DNA of 64,000 nucleotides from JACVRW01 sp963837445 (GCA_963837445.1 CAWINK010000022.1:124001-188000), one strand, 5' to 3'. Positions 34,851-44,031 are shown, counted from the first letter of the stretch. Numbers and translations are program-made. Notes: generated by a model from the letters alone, not told the origin.

Positions 34851-35937
34851 ATGCCTCCGATGCGGACCGCGGTTGTCTCGGACCTCCACCTCGGCGCCCT
34901 CGGCGACACGGACGTGGCGCGTGAGGGCCAGGAACGCGACGCGCTCCTCGATTCGATCAATGGCGCCGACCGGGTCGTGCTGCTCGGCGACGTGATCGAG
35001 ATGCGCGAGCGCCCGCTCGGCGAGGCGCTCGAGGTGGCACGGCCGTTGTTCGAGGAGCTCGGGCGCGCGCTGGCCGGCCGTCCGGTGGTGCTGGTGCCGG
35101 GCAACCACGACCATGCCTTCGCGGAGCCCTGGCTTGGGCGACTGCGACTGGATGCGCAGGGCCTGCCTTCCGAGACGGAGTGGCCGGTCGGGCCGGACGA
35201 CGGCGCCGCGGGCCGGATCGCAGGCTGGATGCCGGACGTGCAGCTCAGCCTCGCCTACCCGGGCCTCCACCTGCGCGACGACGTCTACGCGACCCACGGG
35301 CACTACCTGGACCTTCACCTCACGATCCCGCGGCTGGAGTCGATCGCGGCGTCGGCGATGGCGCGCGTCACGGGCCGCGGCAAGGTCATCGCGCTCGGCC
35401 TCGGACTACGAGGCGATCATGGGCCCGCTCTACGCCTTCTACGCGGGCCTGGCGCAGGGCGCGTCGCCGACGTCCCTGTCACGCGGCGGCAGCCTGTCGC
35501 GCGACGTCTGGGGCGGGCGAGCGGCAACGGCCGGCCCACCGTCGCACGGTTCCTGCTCGGCCGGGTCACGATTCCCGGCGCGGTCGCGGCCCTGAACGGC
35601 CTCGGCCTCGGGCCGTTCCGAGCCACGCTCACGGGTGAGGAGCTGCGCCGCGCCGGCCTCCTCGCCATGGCGCGCGTGGCTGAGGTGCTCGCGCCGGGCG
35701 CCGACGCACGTGATCTTCGGCCACACCCACCGGCCCGGGCCGCTGGCCGGCGACGAGCAGGCCGAGTGGACCACGCTGTCCGGCACCCGGCTCTGGAACA
35801 CCGGCAGCTGGTTCTACGAGAGCGCCTTCCTCGCCTCCGGCGCCGACAGCCCCTACTGGCCCGGCACCGTGCTGACGCTCGAGGACGACGGCCCGCCGCG
35901 GCTCGAGAACGTTCTAGACCGGCCCCAGCCCGATTAG
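34851..35937 (+). CDS. Calcineurin-like metallophosphoesterase, three frameshifts
   Basis: The dimetal motifs occur in the expected order but in changing frames: VVSDLHLG, LLGDVIEM and VPGNHDH, a histidine block THGHYLDLH, then SDYEAIMGPLYAFYAGL, TVARFLLGRV and finally THVIFGHTHRPGP. Frame changes fall at about 35,400 (extra C), 35,512 (lost G in a G run) and 35,697 (extra G); restored, about 360 residues. Three indels in one gene would normally mean decay, yet every motif is conserved. The last 24 bases overlap the convergent monooxygenase. Related to UDP-diacylglucosamine pyrophosphatase-like enzymes. Confidence 0.75.
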
Positions 35938-37407
35938 CTCACGTGCGCGCTGCTGCGTGTCGAGCGTGTACGCGGCGACGTCGAACTGGCGGGTGCGCTG
36001 GCGGAACGGCCAGGTGAAGGTGGGCCACAGCGCCGAGTTGTGGCCGTTGCGGTCGATGTAGTAGCTCGTGCACTGGCCCGTGACCCACACCGTGCCCTCG
36101 GTCATCCGATCGAGCTCCGCGTTGTAGGCGGCCTGCGCCTCGGGGCGCACCTCGACCGTGCTCGCGCCGCGGGTCCGGAGCGTCCGGAGCGCGTCCAGCA
36201 CGTAGTTGATCTGCGACTCGATCATGAACACGATCGAGGTGTGGCCGAGGCCGGTGTTCGGGCCGACCAGGAAGAACAGGTTCGGGTAGCCGGCAACGAC
36301 CGTTCCCTTGTAGGCCTGCATGCTGCCCTCCCACACCTGCGCGAGCGTGCGGCCGTCGCGCCCGCTGATGCGGTCGGCGATCGGGATGTCGGTCACGTGG
36401 AAACCGGTGCCGTAGATGATGGTGTCGACCTCGCGCTCGCTGCCGTCGGCGGCCACCACCGAGTGCGGCCTCACCTCGGTGATCGCGTCCGTGACCACCT
36501 CGACGTTCGGCTTCACGAGCGCGGGATACCACTCGTTCGTTGGCAGGATGCGCTTGCAGCCCATGCTGTAGCTCGGCGTCAGCTTCTCGCGCAGCTCGGG
36601 GTCGGCCACCTGCGACTTCAGATGCATCAGGGGGATGCGCTCGAGCAGCCTGCCGATCGCCCGGCGCCGGAACTGGAGCACGAACAACTCGCGCGCCCAG
36701 TAGATGCCGGCGCGCATCGCGCGCTGCGCCGGCGGGAAGAGCCTGTAGACCGCCCGCTCCACGCGCGTCATCGGCCGGTTGCGGTGCGGGATGACCCACG
36801 GAGCCGTGCGCTGGAAGACATGCAACTTGCCCACGCGCGGCTGGATCTCCGGCACGAACTGGATCGCGGACGCGCCGGTGCCGATCACCGCCACGCGCTC
36901 GCCGGTGAGGTCGTGGTCGTGGTCCCACTGGGCCGAGTGGAACGACTTTCCCTCGAAGCTCTCGATGCCCGGGACGTTCGGCAATGAAGGGTCACTGAGC
37001 GGGCCCTGGGCAGCGATGAGCACGTCTGCCGTCATGGCCTCTCTGGAGGTCTCGATCCGCCACAGCTGCTCGTCCTCGTCCCAGGCGGCCGACTCCAACT
37101 CTGTCTCGAAGCTCACGTGCGGGAGCACGCCGTGGCGGTTCGCGGTGTCCTTGAGGTAGTCGAGGATCTCCGACTGCGGCGAGAAGGTGCTCGACCAGTT
37201 CGGATTCGGGGCGAACGAGAACGAGTAGAGGTGCGAGGGGACGTCGCAGCGGCAGCCCGGATAGGTGTTGTCGCGCCAGGTCCCTCCGATGTCGCCGGCG
37301 CGCTCGAGCAGCACGAAGTCGTGCTCGCCCTGCTGCTTCAGCCTGATGGCCATGCCGAGCCCCGAGAAGCCGGTGCCGACGATGGCAACCCTGTGGTGCT
37401 GCGTCAC
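35914..37407 (-). CDS. Flavin-containing monooxygenase, Baeyer-Villiger type
   Basis: A 497-residue FAD/NADPH enzyme inserting oxygen next to a carbonyl. The FAD Rossmann motif is VAIVGTGFSGLG (residues 8-18), the NADPH motif GTGASAIQFV (176-185), and the Baeyer-Villiger fingerprint FEGKSFHSAQWD begins at Phe151. The start GTG overlaps the stop of the TetR gene (GTGA), so the two are co-transcribed and the regulator probably controls the enzyme. The substrate (ketone, steroid or alkane product) cannot be told. Confidence 0.88.
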   Translation of the reverse strand: MTQHHRVAIVGTGFSGLGMAIRLKQQGEHDFVLLERAGDIGGTWRDNTYPGCRCDVPSHLYSFSFAPNPNWSSTFSPQSEILDYLKDTANRHGVLPHVSFETELESAAWDEDEQLWRIETSREAMTADVLIAAQGPLSDPSLPNVPGIESFEGKSFHSAQWDHDHDLTGERVAVIGTGASAIQFVPEIQPRVGKLHVFQRTAPWVIPHRNRPMTRVERAVYRLFPPAQRAMRAGIYWARELFVLQFRRRAIGRLLERIPLMHLKSQVADPELREKLTPSYSMGCKRILPTNEWYPALVKPNVEVVTDAITEVRPHSVVAADGSEREVDTIIYGTGFHVTDIPIADRISGRDGRTLAQVWEGSMQAYKGTVVAGYPNLFFLVGPNTGLGHTSIVFMIESQINYVLDALRTLRTRGASTVEVRPEAQAAYNAELDRMTEGTVWVTGQCTSYYIDRNGHNSALWPTFTWPFRQRTRQFDVAAYTLDTQQRARELIGLGPV

Positions 37408-38003
37408 GTGAACCTCCGTAGTCCTGGCAGAAGCAGCTCGACGGTCCAGTCCGCCAGCCGCTCGACGGGCACGTCCGGGTGGTCCCACATCCAGTGGGCC
37501 ACACCCTCATAGGCCGAGTTGACGGCGTGCGCCGCCACCTCCAGCTCACGCGGGTCCACGCTTGCGGGCGCGATCTCCCTCATCAGCTCGAGGATCAGGG
37601 CGGCCTGGCGCCGGCGGACGCTCACCGCGGCGTCCGAGAAGCGACCTTCGTAGAGAAGCTCATACGTAACTCGGTTGTCCGAGGCGAAGCGCAGGAAGGC
37701 GAGCCCGCCGGCCCGCAGCCGCGCCTCGGGCTCGGTTTCGGCCCGCGCGGCGCCGGCAATCTCCTGCGCGAGCCTTAGCGCGAGGCCGTCAAGACAGGCT
37801 CTGAAGAGGCCCTCTTTTGATCGGAACAGCTCATAGATGACCGGCTTGGTCACGCCCGCCCGGCGCGCCAGCTCATCCATCGACGCCTTCGCAAACCCAC
37901 GCTCCGCAAACAGCTGCTCGCCGAGCTCGACGAGCTGCCGTTCACGCACGGGCCGTGGCACACGACCGTGCCGAAAATCCTCTATGCGAGCGGCAGCCTC
38001 CAC
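37404..38003 (-). CDS. TetR-family regulator of the monooxygenase operon
   Basis: A 199-residue regulator with a TetR DNA-binding domain (FAERGFAKASMDELARRAGVTKPVIYELFRSKEGLF, residues about 32-70) and a helical C-domain. The GTG start at 38003 is directly preceded by two near-identical 12-13 bp palindromic sites (TTACCGCC[G/A]GTA), which are likely its operators. Being first in the operon with the monooxygenase suggests autoregulation and induction by a substrate. Confidence 0.87.
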   Translation of the reverse strand: MEAAARIEDFRHGRVPRPVRERQLVELGEQLFAERGFAKASMDELARRAGVTKPVIYELFRSKEGLFRACLDGLALRLAQEIAGAARAETEPEARLRAGGLAFLRFASDNRVTYELLYEGRFSDAAVSVRRRQAALILELMREIAPASVDPRELEVAAHAVNSAYEGVAHWMWDHPDVPVERLADWTVELLLPGLRRFT

Positions 38004-38030
38004 TTACCGCCGGTAGGTTACCGCCAGTAA
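38004..38030. promoter_or_regulatory. Candidate TetR operator, two TTACCGCC[G/A]GTA repeats
   Basis: TTACCGCCGGTA (38004-38015) and TTACCGCCAGTAA (38018-38030) are direct repeats 14 bp apart, and the second is itself palindromic at its TTAC/GTAA ends. They abut the TetR start codon on its upstream side. Confidence 0.65.
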
Positions 38031-38045
38031 CCCAGCCCGTCAAGA

Positions 38046-38093
38046 GGGTATGGCGCTTTCCGTTGCGAGATGGAAACGGAAAGCGCCAGACCC
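38046..38093 (+). repeat. 48-bp palindromic repeat, copy 1
   Basis: GGCGCTTTCCGTT (38052-38064) pairs with AACGGAAAGCGCC (38075-38087) around a 10-base loop, and flanking T-A plus GGGT/ACCC extend the stem with one mismatch. The 48 bases are identical to the reverse complement of 56622-56669. It lies between the TetR promoter and the topB stop. Confidence 0.85.
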
Positions 38094-38135
38094 ATGCCAG
38101 CGGCATGGCGGGCAGCCCTTAGTGCTGCCGTTTAA
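38070..38135 (+). pseudogene. 21-codon ORF starting inside the palindrome, possible gene remnant
   Basis: ATG in the loop begins METESARP, the same eight residues that open the AbiEi/DUF559 protein at 56645 (minus), then runs MPAAWRAALSAAV to a stop overlapping the topB end. It may be a truncated leftover of a second such gene or just read-through of the repeat. Confidence 0.35.
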
Positions 38136-40477
38136 GCGGCCGGGGCCGCCCGCTCGGACTCGGCCGCCTCAGCGGCCTCGGCCGGCTCGGACGCGACGGC
38201 GTCGGTCTCCTCTGCCGGCTTCGCCGCGCCGCCGGCCTCGCGCTCCGCGCGCTCCTCCTCCGACTCGCCCTTCGGAGGCTCCTTCGCCCAGTCCTCGTCG
38301 AACTCGACGCGCCACTTGCCCTCGTCGGTCTGCTCCAGCCGAAGCTTGGCGCGGAAGGTGCGACCGGCGCGTGACCGGAAACCGGTGACGGCCTTTTCAG
38401 TGCGTCCAACGCCTGGGTCCTCGCCGCTCTCACGGGAGGCCTTCAAGGACGCGATCAGCTCCTTTGCCACCGACACCGGCAGGCTCTTGCCGGCCTTCTT
38501 CTTCCAGATCACGAAGCCGCAGCCGGGGTCCTCGCGCGACCAGCACGAGTAGCCCTTGCGGTTCTCGGTGATCTCGCGCCCGCAGATCGGGCAGGGGCCG
38601 AGCTTCGCGCGCTCGATCTGGACGCCCTTGAGCTTGTCGAGCTCCTGGACCGTCTCGGTGGTGAACTTCTTGATGTCCTCCATGAACGCCGGACGGGTGT
38701 CCTCGGACGCCTCGATCAGGCGAAGGCGGCGCTCCCAGCTGCCGGTGAGCTCGGGCGAGGTGAGCTGGTGATCGCCGAGCAGCCGGATCACCTGGATGCC
38801 CTTCTCCGTGGCCACGAGGGCGCGGCCGTCGCGCTCGATGTAGCCCACGTCCACGAGCCGCTCGATGATCGACGCGCGCGTGGCCGGCGTGCCGATGCCC
38901 GAGTCCTTCATCGCCTCGCGCAGCTCGGCGTCGTCGATCTCCTTGCCGGCCGTCTCCATGGCACCGAGGAGCGACGCGTCGGAGAAGCGCCGCGGCGGCT
39001 GCGTCTCCTTGCGCAGGAACTCGACCTCGCGCGTCTGAACCTCCTCGCCCTGCTCGAGCCGGGGCAGTAGCTGATCGCCGCCCGAGTCATCGTCACCACG
39101 GTCACCCTCTGACAGCTCGCCGTAAACGCTCCGCCAACCGGCCTCGATCAGCCGCCGGCCACTCGTGCGGAACACGTTCTCGCGCACCGTGGTCTCCACG
39201 CGCGTGCGCTCGAAGACCGCTTCCGGATGGAATACAGCGAGGAAACGCTTGGTCACGAGGTCGTAGACCTTGACCTCATCGGAGCCCATCTTTGAGAGCT
39301 CGTGCTTCGAATTCGTGGGAATGATCGCGTGGTGGTCCTGCACCTTGGCGTCATTGACGACGCGACCCAGAGGCAGGGACTCGAGGTTGAGGACGAACCG
39401 GGCGGCGGGCTCGTACTGCGTGTTGTGCGCCACGTTTTCAGCGGTCGGCTTGATCTCCGGCACCATGTCGCCAGTCAGGAAGCGCGAGTTGGTACGCGGG
39501 TAGGTGAGCGCCTTGTGCTCCTCGTATAGCCGCTGGGCGGCCCCGAGCGTGCGGCGCGCAGAGAAGCCGTACAGGCTGTTCGCGTGGCGCTGGAGGCTCG
39601 TGAGGTCGTAGAGGAGCTGCGGCAGCTCGCGCTCCTCCTTCTTCTCGAGCTTCGTGATCTCGCCGGCCTGCCCCGTGACGGCCTCGACGATCGCCTTCGC
39701 CTCGTCCTCGCTTGGCAGCCGCTTGCCACCGAGGTAGCGGCCCGTGTAGCGGCGCTCGCCCGAGGCCTCGAAGCGCGCCTCCACGAGCCAGTACGGCTCG
39801 GGTACGAAGCTGCGGATCTCCTCCTCGCGGCGCGCGACGAGGGCGAGCGTCGGGGTCTGGACGCGCCCGAGCGACACCGCGCCGTCGAACGCGGCTCGCA
39901 GCCGCACCGAGGCGGCGCGCGTGGCGTTCATGCCCACGAGCCAGTCGGCCTCCGAGCGCGAGCGTGCGGCCTCCTCGAGCGACTTCATCTCCTCCCCGGG
40001 GCGCAGGTGATCGAAGGCCTCTGCGATGGCCCGCTTCGTCATGGAGGAGAGCCAGAGGCGCTGCACCGGCTTGTGCACCGGGGCGAGGTCGTAGAGGTAG
40101 GCGAAGATGAGCTCGCCCTCGCGGCCGGCGTCGCAGGCGTTCACGATGGTCTCGACGTCGTCGTCCGCCATCAGACGGTGAATCGCGCGCATCTGCTTGG
40201 CCGAGCGCTCGTCGTTGGGGATCAGCTTGAACTTCTCGGGCAGGATCGGCAGGTCCGCGAAGCGCCACTTCTTGAGCTTCGGGTCATACTCGTCCGGGGG
40301 TGCCAGGCCCACCAGGTGCCCGACCGCCCAGGTGACCACGTAACCGCCGCCGTTCGAGTCGGCGTCCTGGTTCTCGAGGTGGGTCTTGTCCTTCGACTGC
40401 TTGAAGGATCCAGGCAGCGTGGACGCCAGATCGCGGGCGACCGAGGGCTTCTCAGCGACTACAAGGGTCTTTGCCAT
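38132..40477 (-). CDS. topB: DNA topoisomerase III (TopB-like)
   Basis: A 781-residue type IA topoisomerase relaxing negative supercoils and decatenating DNA. It opens MAKTLVVAEKPSVARDLA (Toprim), has the acidic NACDAGREGELIFAYLYD, and the catalytic tyrosine is Tyr326 in LTYPRTNSRFL. A zinc-finger module CPICGREI with a second Cys pair follows the core, then a long acidic, Ala/Glu-rich tail. The ATG at 40477 fits a TATCGT element eight bases upstream; a GTG one codon earlier is possible. TopB-type sequence rather than the usual actinobacterial TopA. Confidence 0.9.
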   Translation of the reverse strand: MAKTLVVAEKPSVARDLASTLPGSFKQSKDKTHLENQDADSNGGGYVVTWAVGHLVGLAPPDEYDPKLKKWRFADLPILPEKFKLIPNDERSAKQMRAIHRLMADDDVETIVNACDAGREGELIFAYLYDLAPVHKPVQRLWLSSMTKRAIAEAFDHLRPGEEMKSLEEAARSRSEADWLVGMNATRAASVRLRAAFDGAVSLGRVQTPTLALVARREEEIRSFVPEPYWLVEARFEASGERRYTGRYLGGKRLPSEDEAKAIVEAVTGQAGEITKLEKKEERELPQLLYDLTSLQRHANSLYGFSARRTLGAAQRLYEEHKALTYPRTNSRFLTGDMVPEIKPTAENVAHNTQYEPAARFVLNLESLPLGRVVNDAKVQDHHAIIPTNSKHELSKMGSDEVKVYDLVTKRFLAVFHPEAVFERTRVETTVRENVFRTSGRRLIEAGWRSVYGELSEGDRGDDDSGGDQLLPRLEQGEEVQTREVEFLRKETQPPRRFSDASLLGAMETAGKEIDDAELREAMKDSGIGTPATRASIIERLVDVGYIERDGRALVATEKGIQVIRLLGDHQLTSPELTGSWERRLRLIEASEDTRPAFMEDIKKFTTETVQELDKLKGVQIERAKLGPCPICGREITENRKGYSCWSREDPGCGFVIWKKKAGKSLPVSVAKELIASLKASRESGEDPGVGRTEKAVTGFRSRAGRTFRAKLRLEQTDEGKWRVEFDEDWAKEPPKGESEEERAEREAGGAAKPAEETDAVASEPAEAAEAAESERAAPAA

Positions 40478-40485
40478 CACAGATC

Positions 40486-40491
40486 ACGATA
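40486..40491 (-). promoter_or_regulatory. -10 element TATCGT of topB
   Basis: Minus-strand TATCGT, eight bases before the ATG at 40477, no Shine-Dalgarno between. Confidence 0.5.
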
Positions 40492-40586
40492 GCCGCCGTA
40501 AGTACGGCAGCCCGATTCGGTTGGACCTACATGGGCAACGCAATGCTCGATTTGGCGATGCCATTCCCCATTCCGCGATGGCGCGG

Positions 40587-40592
40587 TACGGT
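40587..40592 (+). promoter_or_regulatory. -10 element TACGGT of the sigma-factor gene
   Basis: TACGGT ends seven bases before the ATG at 40600. It supports that start over a frame-open extension back to 40471. Confidence 0.5.
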
Positions 40593-40599
40593 GGGCAGC

Positions 40600-41967
40600 A
40601 TGGCCGCCGTCCATGACGTCGCCGCGGACGAGGCGCGCCTGGCTGAACGCGCTATCGGCGGCGACGGGAATGCCTTTGCGGAGCTGTACGGGCGCTACGA
40701 GAAGCGCGCCTACAACCTCTGCCTGCGGATCCTCGGCTCCGAGGACGAGGCCGCGGACGCCACGCAGGACGCCTTCGTCAACGTGCTGCGCCGCCTGCCG
40801 AAGCTGGAGGGCCGGGAGCTCGCCTTCGGCTCCTACCTGTTCACCTCGGCGCGGCACGCCTGTTACGACCTGATCGAGCGCCGCAAGCGCGCCGAGCCGA
40901 CCGATGAGCCTCCGGAGCCGACTAACGGCGAGCCGGGGGACCCAGAGGACGACCCTGAGCGCAAGCTCCTGCTGGAGGCAAGCCAGGAGGAGATCCGCCG
41001 GGCGAATGCCGAGCTGCCGGAGCGCCAGCGCGAGGTGCTGGCGCTGCGCGAGCTCGAGGAGCTGTCCTACGACGAGATCGCCGAGATCATGGACATGAAC
41101 CGCAACTCGGTGGCTCAGCTGATCTCGCGCGCCCGCATCAACCTGCGCGACGCCCTTCGCGGCACCGCCCTCGCCACGGTTGCGCTGTCGACGGAGGACT
41201 GCGAGCGGGCGCTCGGGCTGCTCGCAGCGAGGCAAGACCTGGAGCCCGGGGTGGACGCGGACTGGCTCGACCTCCACCTCGAGGACTGCGACACCTGCCG
41301 CCTCAGCCGCGAGGCTATGGAGGAGGCCGGCCTCTCGTACCGCTCCTGGGCCCCGGTGGCGGCCGTGCCGCTGCTCTTCCGCGAGACGATGGCTCAGGCG
41401 GCCGAGACCGTGGGCGCCGACTGGAGCGACGTGGGCAGGGACGGGCGCGGATCGCTCCGCCGGCACCTGGCTCGCGACGTCGCGCTGATCAGCACGCTGA
41501 CGCTGCTGGTGCTCCTTGTCGCGCTCGCCGCGAAGACCCACGACGGGATCCCGGTCAGCGACGCCGTTCCCGCGGCCGAGGACACATCGGCGCCGGCGGC
41601 CAAGGAGGTCGTTCAGAAGAAGCATCGGGCCAGGAAGGTCCGCAGGGCGAAGCAGAGCGCCGCTCCAGCGCTGGTCTCAGACGAGGCCGGCGAATCGATC
41701 CTGCTGACCGGCGAGGGCTCGGACGGCTCGGCCGAGCCGGCGCCGCAGCAGCCGTCCCGCAGGATCAGGCTCGACCGCGACTCGAGGAGCGGAAGCGGCC
41801 GCGAGGAGGTCGAGGTGCCGCCCGCGCCCGTGACCGAGGAGGCGCCGCTTCCGGAGCCCGAGCCGCAACCTGTGCCAGCACCCGAGCCGGAGCCTCAGCC
41901 GCCACCGCCGCCGCCGCAGTGCGTCCCGGTCCGGCCCTGCCAGCCGGGACCGGGCGGACCCGACTAG
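40600..41967 (+). CDS. ECF sigma factor fused to a zinc-binding anti-sigma-like domain and a membrane anchor
   Basis: A 455-residue protein. Sigma region 2 covers residues about 20-90 (LYGRYEKRAYNLCLRILGSEDEA is typical), region 4 about 130-185 (ERQREVLALRELEELSYDEI then the HTH). Next comes an anti-sigma zinc module with Cys201 and the His226-x3-Cys230-x2-Cys233 motif (HLEDCDTC), a single membrane helix (about 293-312), and a Pro/Glu-rich exported tail ending in PEPQPPPPPP and two cysteines. Sigma and its inhibitor in one chain resembles ECF groups with C-terminal extensions such as ECF53. It implies release by proteolysis or a conformational switch sensed outside. Confidence 0.85.
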   Translation: MAAVHDVAADEARLAERAIGGDGNAFAELYGRYEKRAYNLCLRILGSEDEAADATQDAFVNVLRRLPKLEGRELAFGSYLFTSARHACYDLIERRKRAEPTDEPPEPTNGEPGDPEDDPERKLLLEASQEEIRRANAELPERQREVLALRELEELSYDEIAEIMDMNRNSVAQLISRARINLRDALRGTALATVALSTEDCERALGLLAARQDLEPGVDADWLDLHLEDCDTCRLSREAMEEAGLSYRSWAPVAAVPLLFRETMAQAAETVGADWSDVGRDGRGSLRRHLARDVALISTLTLLVLLVALAAKTHDGIPVSDAVPAAEDTSAPAAKEVVQKKHRARKVRRAKQSAAPALVSDEAGESILLTGEGSDGSAEPAPQQPSRRIRLDRDSRSGSGREEVEVPPAPVTEEAPLPEPEPQPVPAPEPEPQPPPPPPQCVPVRPCQPGPGGPD

Positions 41968-42791
41968 TAATCGCGGTTCGGATTGAACGTGCGTCCGCGG
42001 TCGCGGCCGCGGCAGCCCTGTCGCGGGCGATCGGTTCGGTAGGGGAGGCGGATGATCGCCTGGGCCTCGTTGTTGTCCTCGTCGGACTCGAAGATGCCGT
42101 TCTCGGGATCGGCGATGTGCACGTACGCGAAGCAGCCGTGGAGCCCGGTCACGTCGATCCACTGCTCCGGATAGGCCGGCGGGTAGATGTCGGCCCAGCC
42201 CGGCGACGTGCCCAGCGTCACGTGCTGCGCACGCGAGTTGGTGCTGCACGCCGGGTAGTGCGCCGACCGCGGTGAGCGCCGCAGCTGCGGCCGCGTGCGC
42301 GTGAGGTCGCGCAGGCAGTAGGCCACCTTGGGCCCTGTGCGCACCTTGCGCATCCGCTTGCCCTCGCCGTCCACACGCCAGAGCTCGAAGCGCGCGGCGT
42401 TGTAGAACTTCCACCAGTAGCGGCTCTGATGGGCGAACTTGAACTGGAGCCGCGCGCCCGTGGCCACGCCGATGCGGCCACCATCGCGCGTGTGGATGCG
42501 CTGGCGCCCGCGCATGAAGCGCGGCCCGATGCGCGTGCCGAACAGCTCAACCGGGCCCGCGCCCACGCTGTCGATCACGTTTCCGGCCCGCAGCACCGTG
42601 TGCCCCGCCTTCGTCAGTCGGTCCGTGTAGAGGCCGTAGGGCCGGCGCATGACGAGGTCTGGGCAGCGCAGCTGGTTGGCGCCCGGGCCGATGCAGGGGT
42701 TCTCGCCCACCTCGGGTGGCTCCTGGCTGGCCGCCGGCGCGACGAGCGCGGCCGCAGCGCAGCAGAGAACGATCAGAAAAGCGCCTCGCAC
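41964..42791 (-). CDS. Secreted lysyl-oxidase-like protein, copper histidines missing
   Basis: A 275-residue exported protein (signal cleaved near AAS, residue 22). The lysyl oxidase family pattern is clear: PKVAYCLRDL, HYPACSTN, TLGTSPGWADIYPPAYPEQW and IDVTGLHGCFAYVH, with Asp/Asn-rich DEDNNEAQ near the end. Where active members carry a cluster of copper-binding histidines before the FELW-type strand, this one has RYWWKFYNAARFELW, with Lys, Tyr and Asn. It is therefore probably not an amine oxidase. The GTG start overlaps the marP end by 19 bases, so it is expressed with marP. Confidence 0.78.
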   Translation of the reverse strand: MRGAFLIVLCCAAAALVAPAASQEPPEVGENPCIGPGANQLRCPDLVMRRPYGLYTDRLTKAGHTVLRAGNVIDSVGAGPVELFGTRIGPRFMRGRQRIHTRDGGRIGVATGARLQFKFAHQSRYWWKFYNAARFELWRVDGEGKRMRKVRTGPKVAYCLRDLTRTRPQLRRSPRSAHYPACSTNSRAQHVTLGTSPGWADIYPPAYPEQWIDVTGLHGCFAYVHIADPENGIFESDEDNNEAQAIIRLPYRTDRPRQGCRGRDRGRTFNPNRDY

Positions 42792-43966
42792 CCCGAGAGT
42801 AATAGCGATGGCGCGCGCGTCAGCCGCGCGCAGGGCCCTGTATCCACGGCTCCGCCAGCCCGCCGCAGGGCGTCGCGAACGATCGAGTCCGGGATGCCGT
42901 AGCCGGTCCGCCTGCGGCTCGTGGCCGAGGCGAAGATCGTGGCCAGAACGCGCCCGGAGCGGTCCACCGCCGGTCCGCCGGAGTTGCCCGGCCGCACCAG
43001 GCCGCGCAGCGACGTGATCGTCCGCTCCACCGGGCCGCGTCCGTACGCGTCCTGCGTCACGACCTTGGCCGTCCCGGCAAGCCGAGCCGGCGACACGGTG
43101 TACGAGCCGTTCTGAGGGAACCCGAGCACGGCTGCAGCGGTGCGCGGCTGGGCGTCCGCGTTCATCGCCAGGGCGGGCACGCCGGACAGCCCCGGCGCGC
43201 GCAGGATCGCGAGGTCGTTGCGGGGATCGAACCAGATCGCGTGCGCGTCGAGCCCGGAGCCCTCGCCGTCGACCTGCACCGTCGTGTCGTCCTGGCCCGC
43301 CACGACGTGGGCGTTCGTGACCACGATTCCCGCGCCGGCCACCCAGCCGCTTCCCTGCACGCCCAGCCCGCAGGCGGTGCCGAGCACACGAACGACGCTG
43401 CGGCGGGCCGCCGCCACGTCTGGGTCGCGTGCGATCTTCGGGTCCGGCGCCGGCACGTTGGCGGACGGTCCGGTGATCGACGGGAACGGGTCGAAGCGCG
43501 CGAGCGCCTGAAGGATGGGCCCCGACGGCGGGAGCACCTCGTTCAGCTCCTTCAGGATCGCCGAGCGCTGGATCGGCTCGCGCAGCTCACGCGCGCCGGG
43601 TGTGTGGAGCGCCACCGCCCCGCCGATCCAGACGAGGAAGAGGCCGAGGCAGGCCACCAGCAGCCCACCCCCCACCCCGTCGAGCAACCCGATGCGCTCG
43701 CCGAGGCGACGGCGCAGGTGAAAGCCGACCAGCTCGAAGCCGGAGGCGAACACGCCCCCGATCAGCACGGCGCCCATCAGCGCGGACAGCGGCGCGTACG
43801 GCGAGTGCGAGCCGTCCTCCAGGAGCAGCGGCCCCAGCCGCGAGCCGATGAAGGCACCGGCCGCGAACCCGACCAGGGAAAGGGCTCCTGCGATCAGCCC
43901 CTGCCCGTAGCCCCACACGGCCATCAGGACGATGAACGCGATGATGATCCAGTCAACGGTCGTCAA
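42773..43966 (-). CDS. marP: MarP-like membrane serine protease (CvpA domain + trypsin fold)
   Basis: A 397-residue membrane protease. Four N-terminal helices (residues about 5-120) form a CvpA/colicin V-like domain (DWIIIAFIVLMAVWGYGQG); a chymotrypsin-like domain follows with the triad His220 (VTNAHVV), Asp251 (NDLAILR) and Ser329 (RPGNSGGPA). MarP in Mycobacterium tuberculosis protects the cell at acid pH by processing a peptidoglycan hydrolase; a similar role is inferred. Cysteines at about 199 and near the end could form a disulfide. The start is TTG with TAGCCT eight bases upstream; it is divergent from the PBP gene. Confidence 0.88.
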   Translation of the reverse strand: MTTVDWIIIAFIVLMAVWGYGQGLIAGALSLVGFAAGAFIGSRLGPLLLEDGSHSPYAPLSALMGAVLIGGVFASGFELVGFHLRRRLGERIGLLDGVGGGLLVACLGLFLVWIGGAVALHTPGARELREPIQRSAILKELNEVLPPSGPILQALARFDPFPSITGPSANVPAPDPKIARDPDVAAARRSVVRVLGTACGLGVQGSGWVAGAGIVVTNAHVVAGQDDTTVQVDGEGSGLDAHAIWFDPRNDLAILRAPGLSGVPALAMNADAQPRTAAAVLGFPQNGSYTVSPARLAGTAKVVTQDAYGRGPVERTITSLRGLVRPGNSGGPAVDRSGRVLATIFASATSRRRTGYGIPDSIVRDALRRAGGAVDTGPCARLTRAPSLLLSGCEALF

Positions 43967-43974
43967 GGCGGGTC

Positions 43975-43980
43975 AGGCTA
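43975..43980 (-). promoter_or_regulatory. -10 element TAGCCT of marP
   Basis: Minus-strand TAGCCT, eight bases before the TTG start at 43966. Confidence 0.45.
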
Positions 43981-44031
43981 TTGACCGCGGCTACCATCGA
44001 GCGCGGTTCCCCAAGCGCGGTCCCCCCTCCC

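Noticed and set aside
34851..35937. Metallophosphoesterase as a true pseudogene
   Set aside because: All metal-binding motifs survive and the indels are homopolymer-like, matching the pattern in essential genes; error is more likely.
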